From Deltaproteobacteria bacterium (lineage in GTDB: Bacteria; Myxococcota_A; UBA9160; UBA4427), in assembly GCA_029261855.1 (NCBI GenBank), contig JAJDAN010000054.1, positions 1 to 64,000 of the forward strand: DNA of 64,000 nt. Reading direction: 5' to 3'. The notes beneath the pieces are model-generated. The model saw only the letters and a program-made list of their open reading frames with translations. It made no database searches and was not told where the DNA came from. The translations under genes and the position numbers were made by a program. Position 1 is the stretch's first letter; every line of letters begins with the position of its first letter. This document shows, one piece after another, positions 1 through 8,434 of this stretch.

Positions 1-41
1 GCTGGCGCTGATAAGGTGTCGTCTTGGCGTTAGGATGCAGT

Positions 42-117
42 GTCACCCGGGATCCCCCTCTGGGCTTTGGAGTTGCGTAGACAACAACCCCTGTAGCCTC
101 AGAGGGCCTGGGTGACC
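42..117. repeat. Imperfect inverted repeat downstream of the LLM oxidoreductase gene
   Basis: Arms at about 42-64 and 96-117 are near-complementary: GTCACCC...CCCTCTG on the left matches the reverse complement of CAGAGGG...GGGTGAC on the right. About 30 nt lie between the arms. The structure is just past the stop codon of the minus-strand gene ending at 138, so a terminator-type stem-loop is the simplest reading. No T-run follows, and nothing else is recognisable in bases 1-137. Confidence 0.4.
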
Positions 118-137
118 AATGTTCCTGGAAGTGACAG

Positions 138-1100
138 CTAGCCCAGCGCCTTCAGCGCGATCTCGCCCAACAGCGCCACGCGTTCGACGTTGTGGCCGTT
201 CACCGGGAGGTCCACGGTGACTCCGTCGAGCCCCAGTGCGACCGCCTCGGCGATCCGCTCTCCCACGCTGTCCGCATCGCCGTAGATCAGCGTCTTGCGG
301 ACCATGTCCAGGATCGCATCGTTCCAGCCCTTGACGGTCGCGATGGCCGCGAGGTCCGCTTCCAGCTCGTCCATCGTCGGTGCGACCGCCACCATCAGCA
401 GCTTGGTCACGACCAGCTCCGACCGGTCGCGGCCGAGTCGGTCGCAGTGCTCTGCCAATACCTCGAGCTTGCGCGGGATGTCCTTCACTTCGCCCGTGAG
501 GTTCGACTCGTCGGCGTACTGCGCGACCATGCGCAGAGTCTTCTTTTCCCCCTGGCCCCCGATCATCACCGGGATCCGCGACACGGATGCGGGCTCGTTC
601 GCTGCTTCGACCACGCTGTAGTGGTCCCCGCGCAGCGTCGGCCGCTCGCCCCGTAGCATCGGCACGATGATCTGCAGCGCCTCTTCGAGCTTCTCGAAGC
701 GGTCGCCGAAGGTCCCGTACTCGAAGCCGAGGTCGAGATGTTCCTTCTCGAACCAGCCGGCGCCGATGCCCAGGGAAGCACGGCCGTGGGAGACGTGGTC
801 GAGAGTCGTGATCGTCTTCGCGAGCAACGCCGGATTCCGATAGGTATTGCCCGTCACGAGGGCCGACAACCGCACTGCTTCCGTGTGCTGCGCCAGCGCT
901 GAGAGCATCGAGTAGCACTCGAACATGGGCTCATCGTGGCGCCCGATCCCCGGCAGCTGGTAGAAGTGGTCCATCACCATGACGCGGTCGTATCCGGCCG
1001 ACTCGGCGGCCTTCGCCTGCGCGACGACCTTGTCGAAGATCTCATCGGGCCGCGTGTCGGGATAGGTGAAGTTGGGGATCTGATAGCCGAGTCGTGTCAT
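138..1100 (-). CDS. LLM-class F420-dependent oxidoreductase
   Basis: A 320-residue protein with the layout of the bacterial luciferase-like monooxygenase (LLM) TIM-barrel family. The N-terminus reads GYQIPNFTYPD. RVMVMDHFYQLP follows near residue 40, then the family block LSALVTGNTYRNPALLAKTI and GRASLGIGAGWFEKEH, where flavin/F420 and substrate bind in relatives. PVMIGGQGEKKTLRMVAQYAD lies near residue 178. Members usually use coenzyme F420 or FMN to reduce or oxidise small organic substrates; the substrate cannot be read here. The ATG at 1100 is preceded by AGGACA. The gene stands alone, with a PEP-CTERM gene divergent from it. Family is secure, substrate unknown. Confidence 0.88.
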   Translation of the reverse strand: MTRLGYQIPNFTYPDTRPDEIFDKVVAQAKAAESAGYDRVMVMDHFYQLPGIGRHDEPMFECYSMLSALAQHTEAVRLSALVTGNTYRNPALLAKTITTLDHVSHGRASLGIGAGWFEKEHLDLGFEYGTFGDRFEKLEEALQIIVPMLRGERPTLRGDHYSVVEAANEPASVSRIPVMIGGQGEKKTLRMVAQYADESNLTGEVKDIPRKLEVLAEHCDRLGRDRSELVVTKLLMVAVAPTMDELEADLAAIATVKGWNDAILDMVRKTLIYGDADSVGERIAEAVALGLDGVTVDLPVNGHNVERVALLGEIALKALG

Positions 1101-1246
1101 GGGATGTCCTGTGCTGCGCTGCGAGAGGCATGCGTGAGGGATGCGTGAGTGAGGCGAGAGGGTAGCAACGCCGGGGAGTCGCCCGCGCGCAGTCGTTCAA
1201 GCAGTCGTGTAAGCTGACGCCTCACTGATCCTGGGGGGGAGAGGTC

Positions 1247-1909
1247 ATTCGTTTCGATACGCTTCTGTGTGTGGTTGGTTTCCTGTCGCTCGCGCCCTGC
1301 GCGTCCGCCACCGACAGCTTCGTGGATTTCGAGTTCGACCGTTCGGCCTGGGAGGCCGCGGTCTCGTTGCCGGACACGGAAACCGAGACTTTCAGCAACG
1401 TCATCGCGCAGGCGGACGTCCTCGATTTCGACGGTGGCATCCAGTCCGTCGCGTCTGGAGCCATCGACCTGCCCAACCACCGGGTCGACGGCGACCGCTT
1501 CCTCGGGACGCTGAGGCCCGCGGCGTCTGAGTCGCCCGGCTATCTGACCTTCGTATGGACCTTTCCCGAGCCGGTCACGGCCTTCGGCGCCGACTTCTTC
1601 AGCATCGGCGGCAGTCGGCAGGTGAGCGTGCAGGGAACCTTCGACGCAGGGTTGGAAGCGTTCGATCTGAGGACGCTCTTCATCGCGGACGGGGGTCTCG
1701 ACCAGGGCTTCTTCGGGCTCACGTCGACAGTTCCGTTCGACTCGGTCACATTGATCGCCTTGGGGACCAGCACGAACGACTCCTTCACCGTCGACAACGT
1801 GACGATCCAGGTGCCGGAACCGACGGGTGGCGCTCTGCTGGCGGTCGCCACGGTCGCATTCCTCGCCGGGCGAAGCAGGCGTCGGCCCGGCGTGCGCCCG
1901 GGCCTCTAG
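1247..1909 (+). CDS. Secreted PEP-CTERM sorting-domain protein
   Basis: The mature part is acidic and beta-rich with no recognised enzyme motif. The C-terminus has the exosortase tag layout: VPEPTGG, a hydrophobic stretch, then an Arg-rich tail (GRSRRRPG). Such tags direct cleavage and anchoring by an exosortase during export. The start is unusual. The first conventional codon, GTG at 1271, leaves a 13-residue stub without a positive N-region. An in-frame ATT at 1247, behind a G-rich GGGGGGAGAG box at 1234-1243, gives a proper signal peptide beginning MRFDTLLCVVGFLSL and ending CASA. ATT is proposed, with GTG 1271 as the alternative. The stop overlaps that of the convergent gene in CTAG. Confidence 0.7.
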   Translation: MRFDTLLCVVGFLSLAPCASATDSFVDFEFDRSAWEAAVSLPDTETETFSNVIAQADVLDFDGGIQSVASGAIDLPNHRVDGDRFLGTLRPAASESPGYLTFVWTFPEPVTAFGADFFSIGGSRQVSVQGTFDAGLEAFDLRTLFIADGGLDQGFFGLTSTVPFDSVTLIALGTSTNDSFTVDNVTIQVPEPTGGALLAVATVAFLAGRSRRRPGVRPGL

Positions 1910-3138
1910 CGCCCGTCTGTGAGGTGCCGAGCGACGGCGCCGAAGGCCGCGAGGGTCTCGTCCGCCAGGTCGTCGTCCCAGGCCACGGGCCAGAAGCTCG
2001 CCTTGGCGATGACGACCTCGTTCGCGGGGTCCACGAAGATGAACTGGCCGTGGACGCCCTCTGCGGAATAGCGGCCCTCGTCGAAGATCCACCACTGGTA
2101 GCCGTAGAAGACTTCTTCCTCGGGGTCCTCGTCGCCGGTCCCCGAGGTTGCCCGCGCCACCCAGCCTTCGGGCAACAGGCGCTCGCCCCGCCAGACGCCG
2201 TCCTGTAGATGGAGCTGCCCGAAGCGCGCCCAGTCGCGCAGCGCCGCATTGAGACAGCAGCCGGCGAGCGCGACACCCGTCGGGCCCGGACGGTCGAGTA
2301 CGAGACTGGCGTCGTGTTCCATGCCGAGGGGACGCCAGAGTTTCTCTTCGAGGTAGGCGCCGTGGCTCTTCTCGCTGACCGCGCGCACGAGCATTCCGAG
2401 GATCTGGGTTTCGGCGGTGTTGTAGTTGAAGGTCGATCCCGGCACCGACGCGCGCGGGTAGCCCGCCGCCAGTCGATCGGCGGAGTCGCCCTGTTCGATC
2501 ACCGAGGCGCGCATGAAGTCGGCGACGTCTGAGCCGTCGTCGGTGTACTCCTCGGTGAAGGCCACCCCCGATCGCATGCGGAGCACCTGATCGATGCTGA
2601 CGCCGTCGTAGGCGGTGCCTTGTAGCGCGGGGACGTAGGTTTCGATGCTGTCGTCCAGGCTGCGGATGCGGCCGTCCGCGAGCGCGATCCCCACGAGGGT
2701 CGCCGTGAACGACTTGGCGACCGACCACGACGTGAAACGCGAGCCGGCGTCGGCGCCCGCGAAGTAGCGCTCGTATACGACCTCCCCGCGATGCAGCACG
2801 ACGATGCCATGAGTGTGGTTGCGTTCCAGGAACTCGTCGAAACCGAGTTGCCGTCCGTCGTGCTCGAAGCTGAGTTCCCCGAGATCACGCGGGGATTCCG
2901 GGAGCACCGCGATCTCGCCGCCGCGAGAGACCGTCCGCGTCGGGAAGGCCTCGGACAGGCTTCGCAGGCCGAGCTGGTGCCAGGCCGCACCCCGGAGATT
3001 CGGGTCGAAGTAGCCGCCCCGGTCGACTGCCTGGTTGACGTAGCGCAGGGTGAGTCCGCCCAGCAGCCCGAGTACACCCACCAGGCTTGCGGCGAACGAA
3101 GCCCCAAGCACGAGCTTCCACCACCGACCCCGGGTCAT
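1906..3138 (-). CDS. Membrane-anchored serine hydrolase, class C beta-lactamase / penicillin-binding-protein-like
   Basis: 410 residues. An N-terminal hydrophobic anchor (WWKLVLGASFAASLVGVLGL) is followed by a beta-lactamase-fold domain. The Ser-x-x-Lys motif SVAK is near residue 136, the Tyr-x-Asn-type motif is in FNYNTAE, and the third-box equivalent is VHGQF. Relatives are esterases, D-aminopeptidases or 6-aminohexanoate-dimer-type hydrolases as well as lactamases, so the substrate is open. The ATG at 3138 was chosen because GGAGG (3146-3150) lies 7 nt upstream; earlier in-frame ATGs at 3165 and 3249 lack such a site. The active site should face the periplasm. The gene is divergent from the SEC-C gene and shares a CTAG stop overlap with the PEP-CTERM gene. 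Confidence 0.85.
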   Translation of the reverse strand: MTRGRWWKLVLGASFAASLVGVLGLLGGLTLRYVNQAVDRGGYFDPNLRGAAWHQLGLRSLSEAFPTRTVSRGGEIAVLPESPRDLGELSFEHDGRQLGFDEFLERNHTHGIVVLHRGEVVYERYFAGADAGSRFTSWSVAKSFTATLVGIALADGRIRSLDDSIETYVPALQGTAYDGVSIDQVLRMRSGVAFTEEYTDDGSDVADFMRASVIEQGDSADRLAAGYPRASVPGSTFNYNTAETQILGMLVRAVSEKSHGAYLEEKLWRPLGMEHDASLVLDRPGPTGVALAGCCLNAALRDWARFGQLHLQDGVWRGERLLPEGWVARATSGTGDEDPEEEVFYGYQWWIFDEGRYSAEGVHGQFIFVDPANEVVIAKASFWPVAWDDDLADETLAAFGAVARHLTDGR

Positions 3139-3275
3139 CCGCTTGCCTCCCGATCGCGAGGCCATCCCCCCGATGCCTCGAGATGGTAGGTCCTCGCGGC
3201 GACCTCGTCTGCGAGTCCCGCTAACCTGACCGGACCCGTCCCACAGCAAGTGGCCCTTCTGATTCAGGATTCCCG

Positions 3276-3479
<204 letters not shown>

Positions 3480-3488
3480 ACTCTCACC

Positions 3489-5513
3489 ATGCCTCCGAAC
3501 GATCCCCGCAACCTTCTACCATTCCTTGCCCCGCCGAGAGCGTTACGAGCATTCCCCGCGGCGCTGCTGCTCGCGCTAGCGCTCGCGCTTTCCACGGCCT
3601 GCGGGCAGCCGCAGCCCGCCGCCGTCGGCGCGGGGACCGTCGCGGCCTGGTCGTCCTGGGGCGGCGCACCCGGCGGCGGTCACTATTCGTCCGCGAGCCA
3701 GATCACGCCGGAGAACGTCTCGGCCCTCGAGCTGGCGTGGGTGCATCGCTCGGGCGATCTGCGCGAACCCCGGGGATTCGACGCCGAGGGTGGGCCGATG
3801 AGTGCGAACGGCTTCCAAGTGACGCCGATCGTCGTAGACGACACCCTCTACTACTGCTCCCCGTTCAACAAGGTCTTTGCGCTCGACGCCGAGACTGGCG
3901 AGGAAAAGTGGCGCTTCGACCCGAAGGTCGCGCGGGATTTCATCCTGCCCAACTGTCGGGGCGTCAGCAGCTGGCGATCCGGGCGCGACGGCGTCTGCGA
4001 GCACCGCATCTTCCTGGGAACCCTCGACGCGCGCTTGATCGCGCTGGATGCGAAGACTGGCGAGCGCTGCAGCGACTTCGGGGACGATGGCGAGGTCGAC
4101 GTGACCCACCGCATCTCGAAGCACGACCCGGTCGAATACAGCATCACCTCGCCTCCTGCGATCCTCGGAGATGTCGCCATCACCGGCTCGCTGGTCCTCG
4201 ACAACCAGCGCACGGACGCGCCGAGTGGTGTCGTGCGCGCCTACGACGTGCGCACGGGCGAGCAGCGCTGGGCCTGGAACCCCATCCCGCCCGGCATGGA
4301 CCCGTGGAACGAAGACAGCAGCTACCGCAGCGGCACGACGAACGTCTGGTCGGTGATCGCCGTCGACGAAGAACGCAACCTCGTCTTCGTGCCGACAGGC
4401 AACACCAACCCGGACTATTTCGGGGGCCATCGCGATCCCCGAGAGCATGCGAAGCGCGGCCTGTCCGAAGGCCTCGACCACTACTCGAGCTCGGTCGTCG
4501 CCCTGGACGGCAACACGGGCGAGGTGGCCTGGCACTACCAGATGGTCCACCACGACCTGTGGGACTATGACACCCCCGCCCAGCCGACCTTGATGGACCT
4601 GATGGTCGACGGCAAATCGGTCCCGGTCGTCGTGCAGGTGACCAAGATGGGCATGACCTTCGTGCTGCACCGCGAGACGGGAGAGCCCGTCTTTCCCGTG
4701 ATCGAAAAGCCGGTGCCCCAGGGCGCGGTGCCGGGCGAGTATCTTTCGCCGACACAGCCCTTCCCGACTCACGTCCCGCACCTGCTAGCGGCGGCCGTGA
4801 GCGCCGACGACGCCTGGGGGGTCACGCCCTGGGACGAAGCTGAGTGCCGCGAGCGGATCGCCGGCCTGCGCAACGAAGGGATGTACACTCCGCCTTCGAC
4901 CCAGGGGTCGATCTTGTTCCCGAGCAACGGCGGCGGCAACAACTGGGGCTCCCCTGCCATCCACCCCGCCGAACAGGCGATGGTCGTGGTGACCTGGCGC
5001 TTCGCCGCCATGTCGAAGCTCGTCCCCCGTGCCGAGTGCGAGAACGTCTATCAGAAGCAGAAGGGCACGCCGTACTGCGTCGAGACCGATGTCGTCTCTT
5101 CTCCGCTCGGGGTTCCCTGCCTGGCACCGCCCTGGGCCACGATCGACGCCGTCGATCTGGCGGGGGGCAAGCTGCTCTGGAGCGTGCCGCTCGGAACCTC
5201 GCGCGACCTCGCGCCGTTCCCGTTCTGGTGGCTGCGCGGTGTTCCGGGGGTGGGTGGGCCCATCGTCAGCGAGACCGGGGTCATCTTCATCGGCGCGGCA
5301 CTGGAGCACGCCTTCCGGGCCCACGACCTGACGACGGGCGAGGTCTTGTGGGAGACGCGCCTGCCGACCTCAGCCAACTCGGTCCCGATGACCTATCAGG
5401 TTCGCCCGGACGGCAGGCAGTTCGTCGTCATCGCCGCGGGCGGACACTGGGGCGCCCCCACGCCTCCGGGTGACCACGTGATGGCGTTCGCCCTGCCCGA
5501 GCCGGAGCGATGA
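3489..5513 (+). CDS. PQQ-dependent dehydrogenase, glucose-dehydrogenase-like quinoprotein lipoprotein
   Basis: 674 residues. The signal peptide ends in a lipobox (LALALSTAC, Cys about 38), so the protein is a periplasm-facing lipoprotein. The rest is an eight-bladed quinoprotein propeller. HHDLWDYDTPAQPTL and the block KMGMTFVLHRETGEPVF...EKPVPQG...SPTQPF match the periplasmic domain of membrane-bound PQQ glucose dehydrogenases. PQQ enzymes oxidise alcohols or sugars and pass electrons to quinone or cytochrome c. The usual N-terminal transmembrane bundle of glucose dehydrogenase is absent, so electrons probably go to the cytochromes encoded downstream. It is the first gene of a four-gene operon; its stop overlaps the next ATG (ATGA). 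The substrate is not determinable. Confidence 0.87.
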   Translation: MPPNDPRNLLPFLAPPRALRAFPAALLLALALALSTACGQPQPAAVGAGTVAAWSSWGGAPGGGHYSSASQITPENVSALELAWVHRSGDLREPRGFDAEGGPMSANGFQVTPIVVDDTLYYCSPFNKVFALDAETGEEKWRFDPKVARDFILPNCRGVSSWRSGRDGVCEHRIFLGTLDARLIALDAKTGERCSDFGDDGEVDVTHRISKHDPVEYSITSPPAILGDVAITGSLVLDNQRTDAPSGVVRAYDVRTGEQRWAWNPIPPGMDPWNEDSSYRSGTTNVWSVIAVDEERNLVFVPTGNTNPDYFGGHRDPREHAKRGLSEGLDHYSSSVVALDGNTGEVAWHYQMVHHDLWDYDTPAQPTLMDLMVDGKSVPVVVQVTKMGMTFVLHRETGEPVFPVIEKPVPQGAVPGEYLSPTQPFPTHVPHLLAAAVSADDAWGVTPWDEAECRERIAGLRNEGMYTPPSTQGSILFPSNGGGNNWGSPAIHPAEQAMVVVTWRFAAMSKLVPRAECENVYQKQKGTPYCVETDVVSSPLGVPCLAPPWATIDAVDLAGGKLLWSVPLGTSRDLAPFPFWWLRGVPGVGGPIVSETGVIFIGAALEHAFRAHDLTTGEVLWETRLPTSANSVPMTYQVRPDGRQFVVIAAGGHWGAPTPPGDHVMAFALPEPER

Positions 5514-6112
5514 TTCGCAGCGTCGCGGGCATGGGCTCTGTCTTCGGCTCTGTCTTCGGCTCTGTGTTCGGATCTGTCTTGGGCTTGGGAACCGTCCTGG
5601 CGATGGGCGTGGGGTGTGACGACGGACCGCCCGCGGGACCGATCGTCAACCCGCCGGCCCCGTGGACACACGAGCGCAGCGCGGCGGCCGACACGTTGAT
5701 CGGCCAGCTCCGGCAGCTTCCGCCCGCGGGCGGCGTCACGGTCCGACTGGCGTTCGGTCCGGAGAGCGATCTCGATCTCTATGTGACGGGCCCCTTCGAG
5801 GAGACCGTCTACTACGCGAACACGCCCAGCCGCATCGGCGGCGAGCTGGTGGCGGACCAGCGCTGCACAGCCTCCGCTCTGCCCCAGGCCACCCGCATCG
5901 AGGAAGTCCGCTTCCCCACAGTTCCGGGACGCTATCGAGTCGGTGTGGACTATCCTCGCGCCTGCGGCGAGGGGCGCGATCCCGCAGCATTCGCCGTGAG
6001 GGTCGATACGCCGGCGGACCAGTTGGAGCACCGGGGCATCGCCGTCCGCCAGGTGTTCGAGCCCATCGTGCTCGAGTTCGACGTCGCCAGTCCGGAGGAG
6101 GACAACCGATGA
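5510..6112 (+). CDS. Small lipoprotein of the PQQ-dehydrogenase operon
   Basis: 200 residues. The signal peptide contains four in-frame GSVF/GSVL repeats, encoded by a 12-nt tandem repeat, and ends at a lipobox-like MGVGC (Cys about 36). The mature part resembles a C-terminal pre-peptidase or PPC-like beta-sandwich: VTVRLAFGPESDLDLYVTGP, then Cys-containing RCTA and ACGEG, which could form a disulfide. No catalytic motif is seen. It overlaps both neighbours by 4 nt, so it is translationally coupled to the dehydrogenase and the haem protein. It may be an accessory or anchoring subunit; the function is not recognised. Confidence 0.75.
   Translation: MIRSVAGMGSVFGSVFGSVFGSVLGLGTVLAMGVGCDDGPPAGPIVNPPAPWTHERSAAADTLIGQLRQLPPAGGVTVRLAFGPESDLDLYVTGPFEETVYYANTPSRIGGELVADQRCTASALPQATRIEEVRFPTVPGRYRVGVDYPRACGEGRDPAAFAVRVDTPADQLEHRGIAVRQVFEPIVLEFDVASPEEDNR
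5534..5581 (+). repeat. Four 12-nt tandem repeats inside a signal peptide
   Basis: Units at 5534, 5546, 5558 and 5570 follow GGCTCTGTCTTC: the first two are identical, the third has one change and the fourth two. Each unit encodes Gly-Ser-Val-Phe/Leu in the hydrophobic core of the lipoprotein signal peptide. Gain or loss of a unit would stay in frame and change the core length by four residues. Confidence 0.9.
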
Positions 6113-7923
6113 CGCGCATCTCGAAGGCCTGCTTCACTGTGTTCGTCTACGGCGCGGTTTCCGTCGGGTTCCCGCTGGCGACCCAGGCCGGCGAGCTGAC
6201 CGGCACTCTGACAGGGACCCTGACAGGGACCGGGGATCAGCCGATCGTCGGTGCGCTGGTGACGGCCGAACGCGGCGACCCCGCTCGCGGCGTCACGGTC
6301 TATTCCGACGCGGCCGGCCACTTTGCGGTGCCGGGCCTCGCCGAGGGTGACTGGCAGCTTCGCGTGCGCCGCATCGGCTGGCGCGACGCGCAGGCGACGG
6401 TCCCTGTCCCGGGTCCGCCGGTCGCGGTCGCACTGGAAGCGGAAACCGATCCCGCCGCCCTCGCCGCCCAGCTTCCCGCGAACCGCTGGTTCGCGCTGTT
6501 TCTCGAGCAGATCGAAGACCCGACCCAGCGCGAGCAGTTCGTGCGCCAGTGCACCTACTGCCACCAGCAGGGCAACGCCGCGACGCGGGTACCGCGAGAA
6601 GACTGGCAGTGGGAGAAGGTGCTGCACCTGATGGCGCGCATGGGCGGTGGGCTCACCCCCGAGGTGCGAGCGCAGGTCCCGGGCTGGTTCGACGCCGCCT
6701 ACGACCCGGCGCACGCGGTGCCGCGGCTGACCGCCGGGATGGGCACGGAGGCCTTCGCGCCGCCGCCGCCCGAAGCCGTGCGGCGCGCCGTCATCGACGA
6801 GTGGGTGCTCGGCGGCCGCGCCTCCATGCAACACGACCTGATGGTGCACCCGAGCGGCGACGTCTACTCGGTGGACATGATGCAGGACGAGCTCTTCCGG
6901 CTCGACCCCGAGACCGGCGAGACGAAGCGCTTCCCGATCGAGAGCGACCTGCCCCTGGGCGGTGTGTTCGCGACGTCGGGCTCGCCCCTACAGCCGAACG
7001 CGAACGCGCGTGTCGGTCCCCATTCCCTGCAGGCCGCGCCGGACGGCTCGATCTGGGTGACCCTGGCGCTCGGCAACCGACTCGGCCGTTTCGACCCGAC
7101 GACGGAACAGTGGACCCTCTACCCCATGAGCGAGGGTTTCTATCCGCATACCCTGCGGATCGACGACCGCGGTCGCGTGTGGTTCACGATCGCTGGCTCG
7201 AACCACGTGGCGCGCTTCGATCCGACGACCGAGACCTTCGAGACCATCACCCTGCCCGCCGTCAGCTGGAGCCAGGCCGCGCTCATCCGGATGCTGCCCG
7301 TCCTGTTCTGGGTCTTCCAGACCTTCGAGATCGACCCCGGCGAAGCGGGCGAAGGATCGGGTGGGATGCCCGTCCCCTACGGCATCGACATCGCGCTCGA
7401 CGGCGGCATCTGGTTCAGCCAGCTCAACGCGCACCGCATCGGGCGGATCGACCCGGACACTCTCGAGGTCGAAATCGTGGAGACGCCCTTCACGGCGCCC
7501 CGCCGGCTGCGCTTCGATTCCCAGGGTCGGCTCTGGATCCCCGGCTTCTCTTCAGGGCTCGTGGCGCGCTTCGACCCGAAGACCCGGGCCTTCGAAACCT
7601 GGCCCATCCCCATCGAGCCGCTCGGGTCCGAGACCCCCTACGCGCTTCACGTCGATCACAGCAACGACACGGTGTGGATCTGCGGCACCAACAGCGATTC
7701 GCTCATCCGTTTCGACCCCGCGAACGAGGAGTTCCTCGTCTATCCGCTGCCGACCCGGGTGACCTACACCCGTGAGATCGACTTCGACAGCGAAGGACGC
7801 GTCTGGACGTCGAACTCGAACGCCCCGACGTGGCAGATCGAACGCGGCCAGCCCCGGGTGATCCGGCTGGATCCGCGCGCCGGATTTGCTGGCGACGACG
7901 ATCGGGTCGCAGCGGCGCCGTGA
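6109..7923 (+). CDS. Haem-binding, virginiamycin-B-lyase-like propeller protein
   Basis: 604 residues from the ATG at 6109, with GGAGGAG at 6093-6099. In order: signal peptide ending near TQAGE; LTGT repeats; a carboxypeptidase-regulatory/CnaA-like beta domain (IVGALVTAERGD...GHFAVPGLAEGDWQLRVRRIG); one c-type haem site CTYCH near residue 147; then a propeller with Vgb-like repeats (FRLDPETGE, LGRFDPTTEQW, VARFDPTTETF, IGRIDPDT). Vgb lyase acts on streptogramins, but the fold is used widely and no lyase activity is claimed. With PQQ dehydrogenase and cytochrome c as neighbours, an electron-transfer or substrate-binding role in the periplasm fits better. It overlaps both flanking genes. Confidence 0.82.
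   Translation: MTRISKACFTVFVYGAVSVGFPLATQAGELTGTLTGTLTGTGDQPIVGALVTAERGDPARGVTVYSDAAGHFAVPGLAEGDWQLRVRRIGWRDAQATVPVPGPPVAVALEAETDPAALAAQLPANRWFALFLEQIEDPTQREQFVRQCTYCHQQGNAATRVPREDWQWEKVLHLMARMGGGLTPEVRAQVPGWFDAAYDPAHAVPRLTAGMGTEAFAPPPPEAVRRAVIDEWVLGGRASMQHDLMVHPSGDVYSVDMMQDELFRLDPETGETKRFPIESDLPLGGVFATSGSPLQPNANARVGPHSLQAAPDGSIWVTLALGNRLGRFDPTTEQWTLYPMSEGFYPHTLRIDDRGRVWFTIAGSNHVARFDPTTETFETITLPAVSWSQAALIRMLPVLFWVFQTFEIDPGEAGEGSGGMPVPYGIDIALDGGIWFSQLNAHRIGRIDPDTLEVEIVETPFTAPRRLRFDSQGRLWIPGFSSGLVARFDPKTRAFETWPIPIEPLGSETPYALHVDHSNDTVWICGTNSDSLIRFDPANEEFLVYPLPTRVTYTREIDFDSEGRVWTSNSNAPTWQIERGQPRVIRLDPRAGFAGDDDRVAAAP
6196..6231 (+). repeat. Three 12-nt tandem repeats at the mature N-terminus of the haem/Vgb-like protein
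   Basis: Units at 6196, 6208 and 6220 follow CTGACAGGGACC, the last two being identical. They encode Leu-Thr-Gly-Thr repeated in frame just after the predicted signal cleavage site. This is the second 12-nt in-frame repeat in adjacent genes of the same operon. Confidence 0.85.
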
Positions 7924-8315
7924 CGCGCCAGCCGGCCCTCCTGTTCGTCTTCGCCCTGGCGGTCGCGGGCTTCGCGCAGGTGGGTGCTTCGCCCCTTGCT
8001 GCGGGCGAGACGCCTGATTCCGGCCAGGAAAGCTACGAGCAGCTCTGTGCGTCCTGCCACGGGACGGAAGGCAAGGGAGACGGCCCCGCCGGAATCGTCG
8101 CCCTGCCCATGCCGCGGGATTTCAGCGTGGGCCAGTTCAAGTTCGACGCGGACAGCGATGGTCACACGGGCAGCGACGACGACCTCTTCCTCGTGATCCG
8201 CGACGGCGCCAGCCGCTACGGAGGCAGCCCTCTGATGGCGGCCTGGGGCTACCTGGGAGACGAGCGCGTCCGCGAACTGGTGGTCTACGTTCGAAGCCTC
8301 GGCCAGAACGACTAG
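7920..8315 (+). CDS. Periplasmic monohaem cytochrome c
   Basis: 131 residues from the GTG at 7920, which overlaps the previous stop as GTGA. A signal peptide is followed by a class I cytochrome c domain: haem site CASCHGTEGKGDG at residues 43-47 and a likely distal Met in GGSPLMAAWG. The C-terminal helix is RVRELVVYVRSLGQ, the usual mark of cytochrome cbb3/CccA-type c domains. As last gene of the operon it is the likely electron acceptor for the PQQ dehydrogenase and/or the haem-propeller protein, passing electrons to a terminal oxidase encoded elsewhere. Its TAG stop forms the left end of a dispersed repeat. Confidence 0.9.
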   Translation: MTRQPALLFVFALAVAGFAQVGASPLAAGETPDSGQESYEQLCASCHGTEGKGDGPAGIVALPMPRDFSVGQFKFDADSDGHTGSDDDLFLVIRDGASRYGGSPLMAAWGYLGDERVRELVVYVRSLGQND

Positions 8316-8420
8316 GAGGCCGACCCAAGACGGAGTCTTGGAACTTCGGCTTCCGTCGCAAGCGAAGCCTACGGCTTCGCCAGCTAGGCGACGACGCAAA
8401 GGTCGTCAGAGCGCAGCTAG
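8313..8420. repeat. Stop-anchored intergenic repeat, copy A (two modules), probable bidirectional terminator
   Basis: Module 1 (8313-8387) opens with the TAG stop of the cytochrome gene, TAGGAGGCCGACCCAAGAC, continues with the hairpin CCAAGAC/GTCTTGG and alternative GGCTTC/GAAGCC hairpins, and closes with CCAGCTAG. Module 2 (8384-8420) contains GCGACGACGCAAAGGTCGTC and again ends CAGCTAG. Module 1 recurs at 11007 and, inverted, at 35535. Module 2 recurs inverted at 36926. Copy A lies between two convergent genes. Confidence 0.85.
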
Positions 8421-8434
8421 CTGTGGTCGTCGTT

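Noticed and set aside
1-137. attC-like integron site
   Set aside because: GTTAGGA and AACAAC fragments are present but the paired core-site consensus and spacing are not.
1097-2728. Long minus-strand open frame over the PEP-CTERM and hydrolase genes
   Set aside because: Arg/Gly/Pro-rich shadow of two better-supported genes; no family resemblance or ribosome site.
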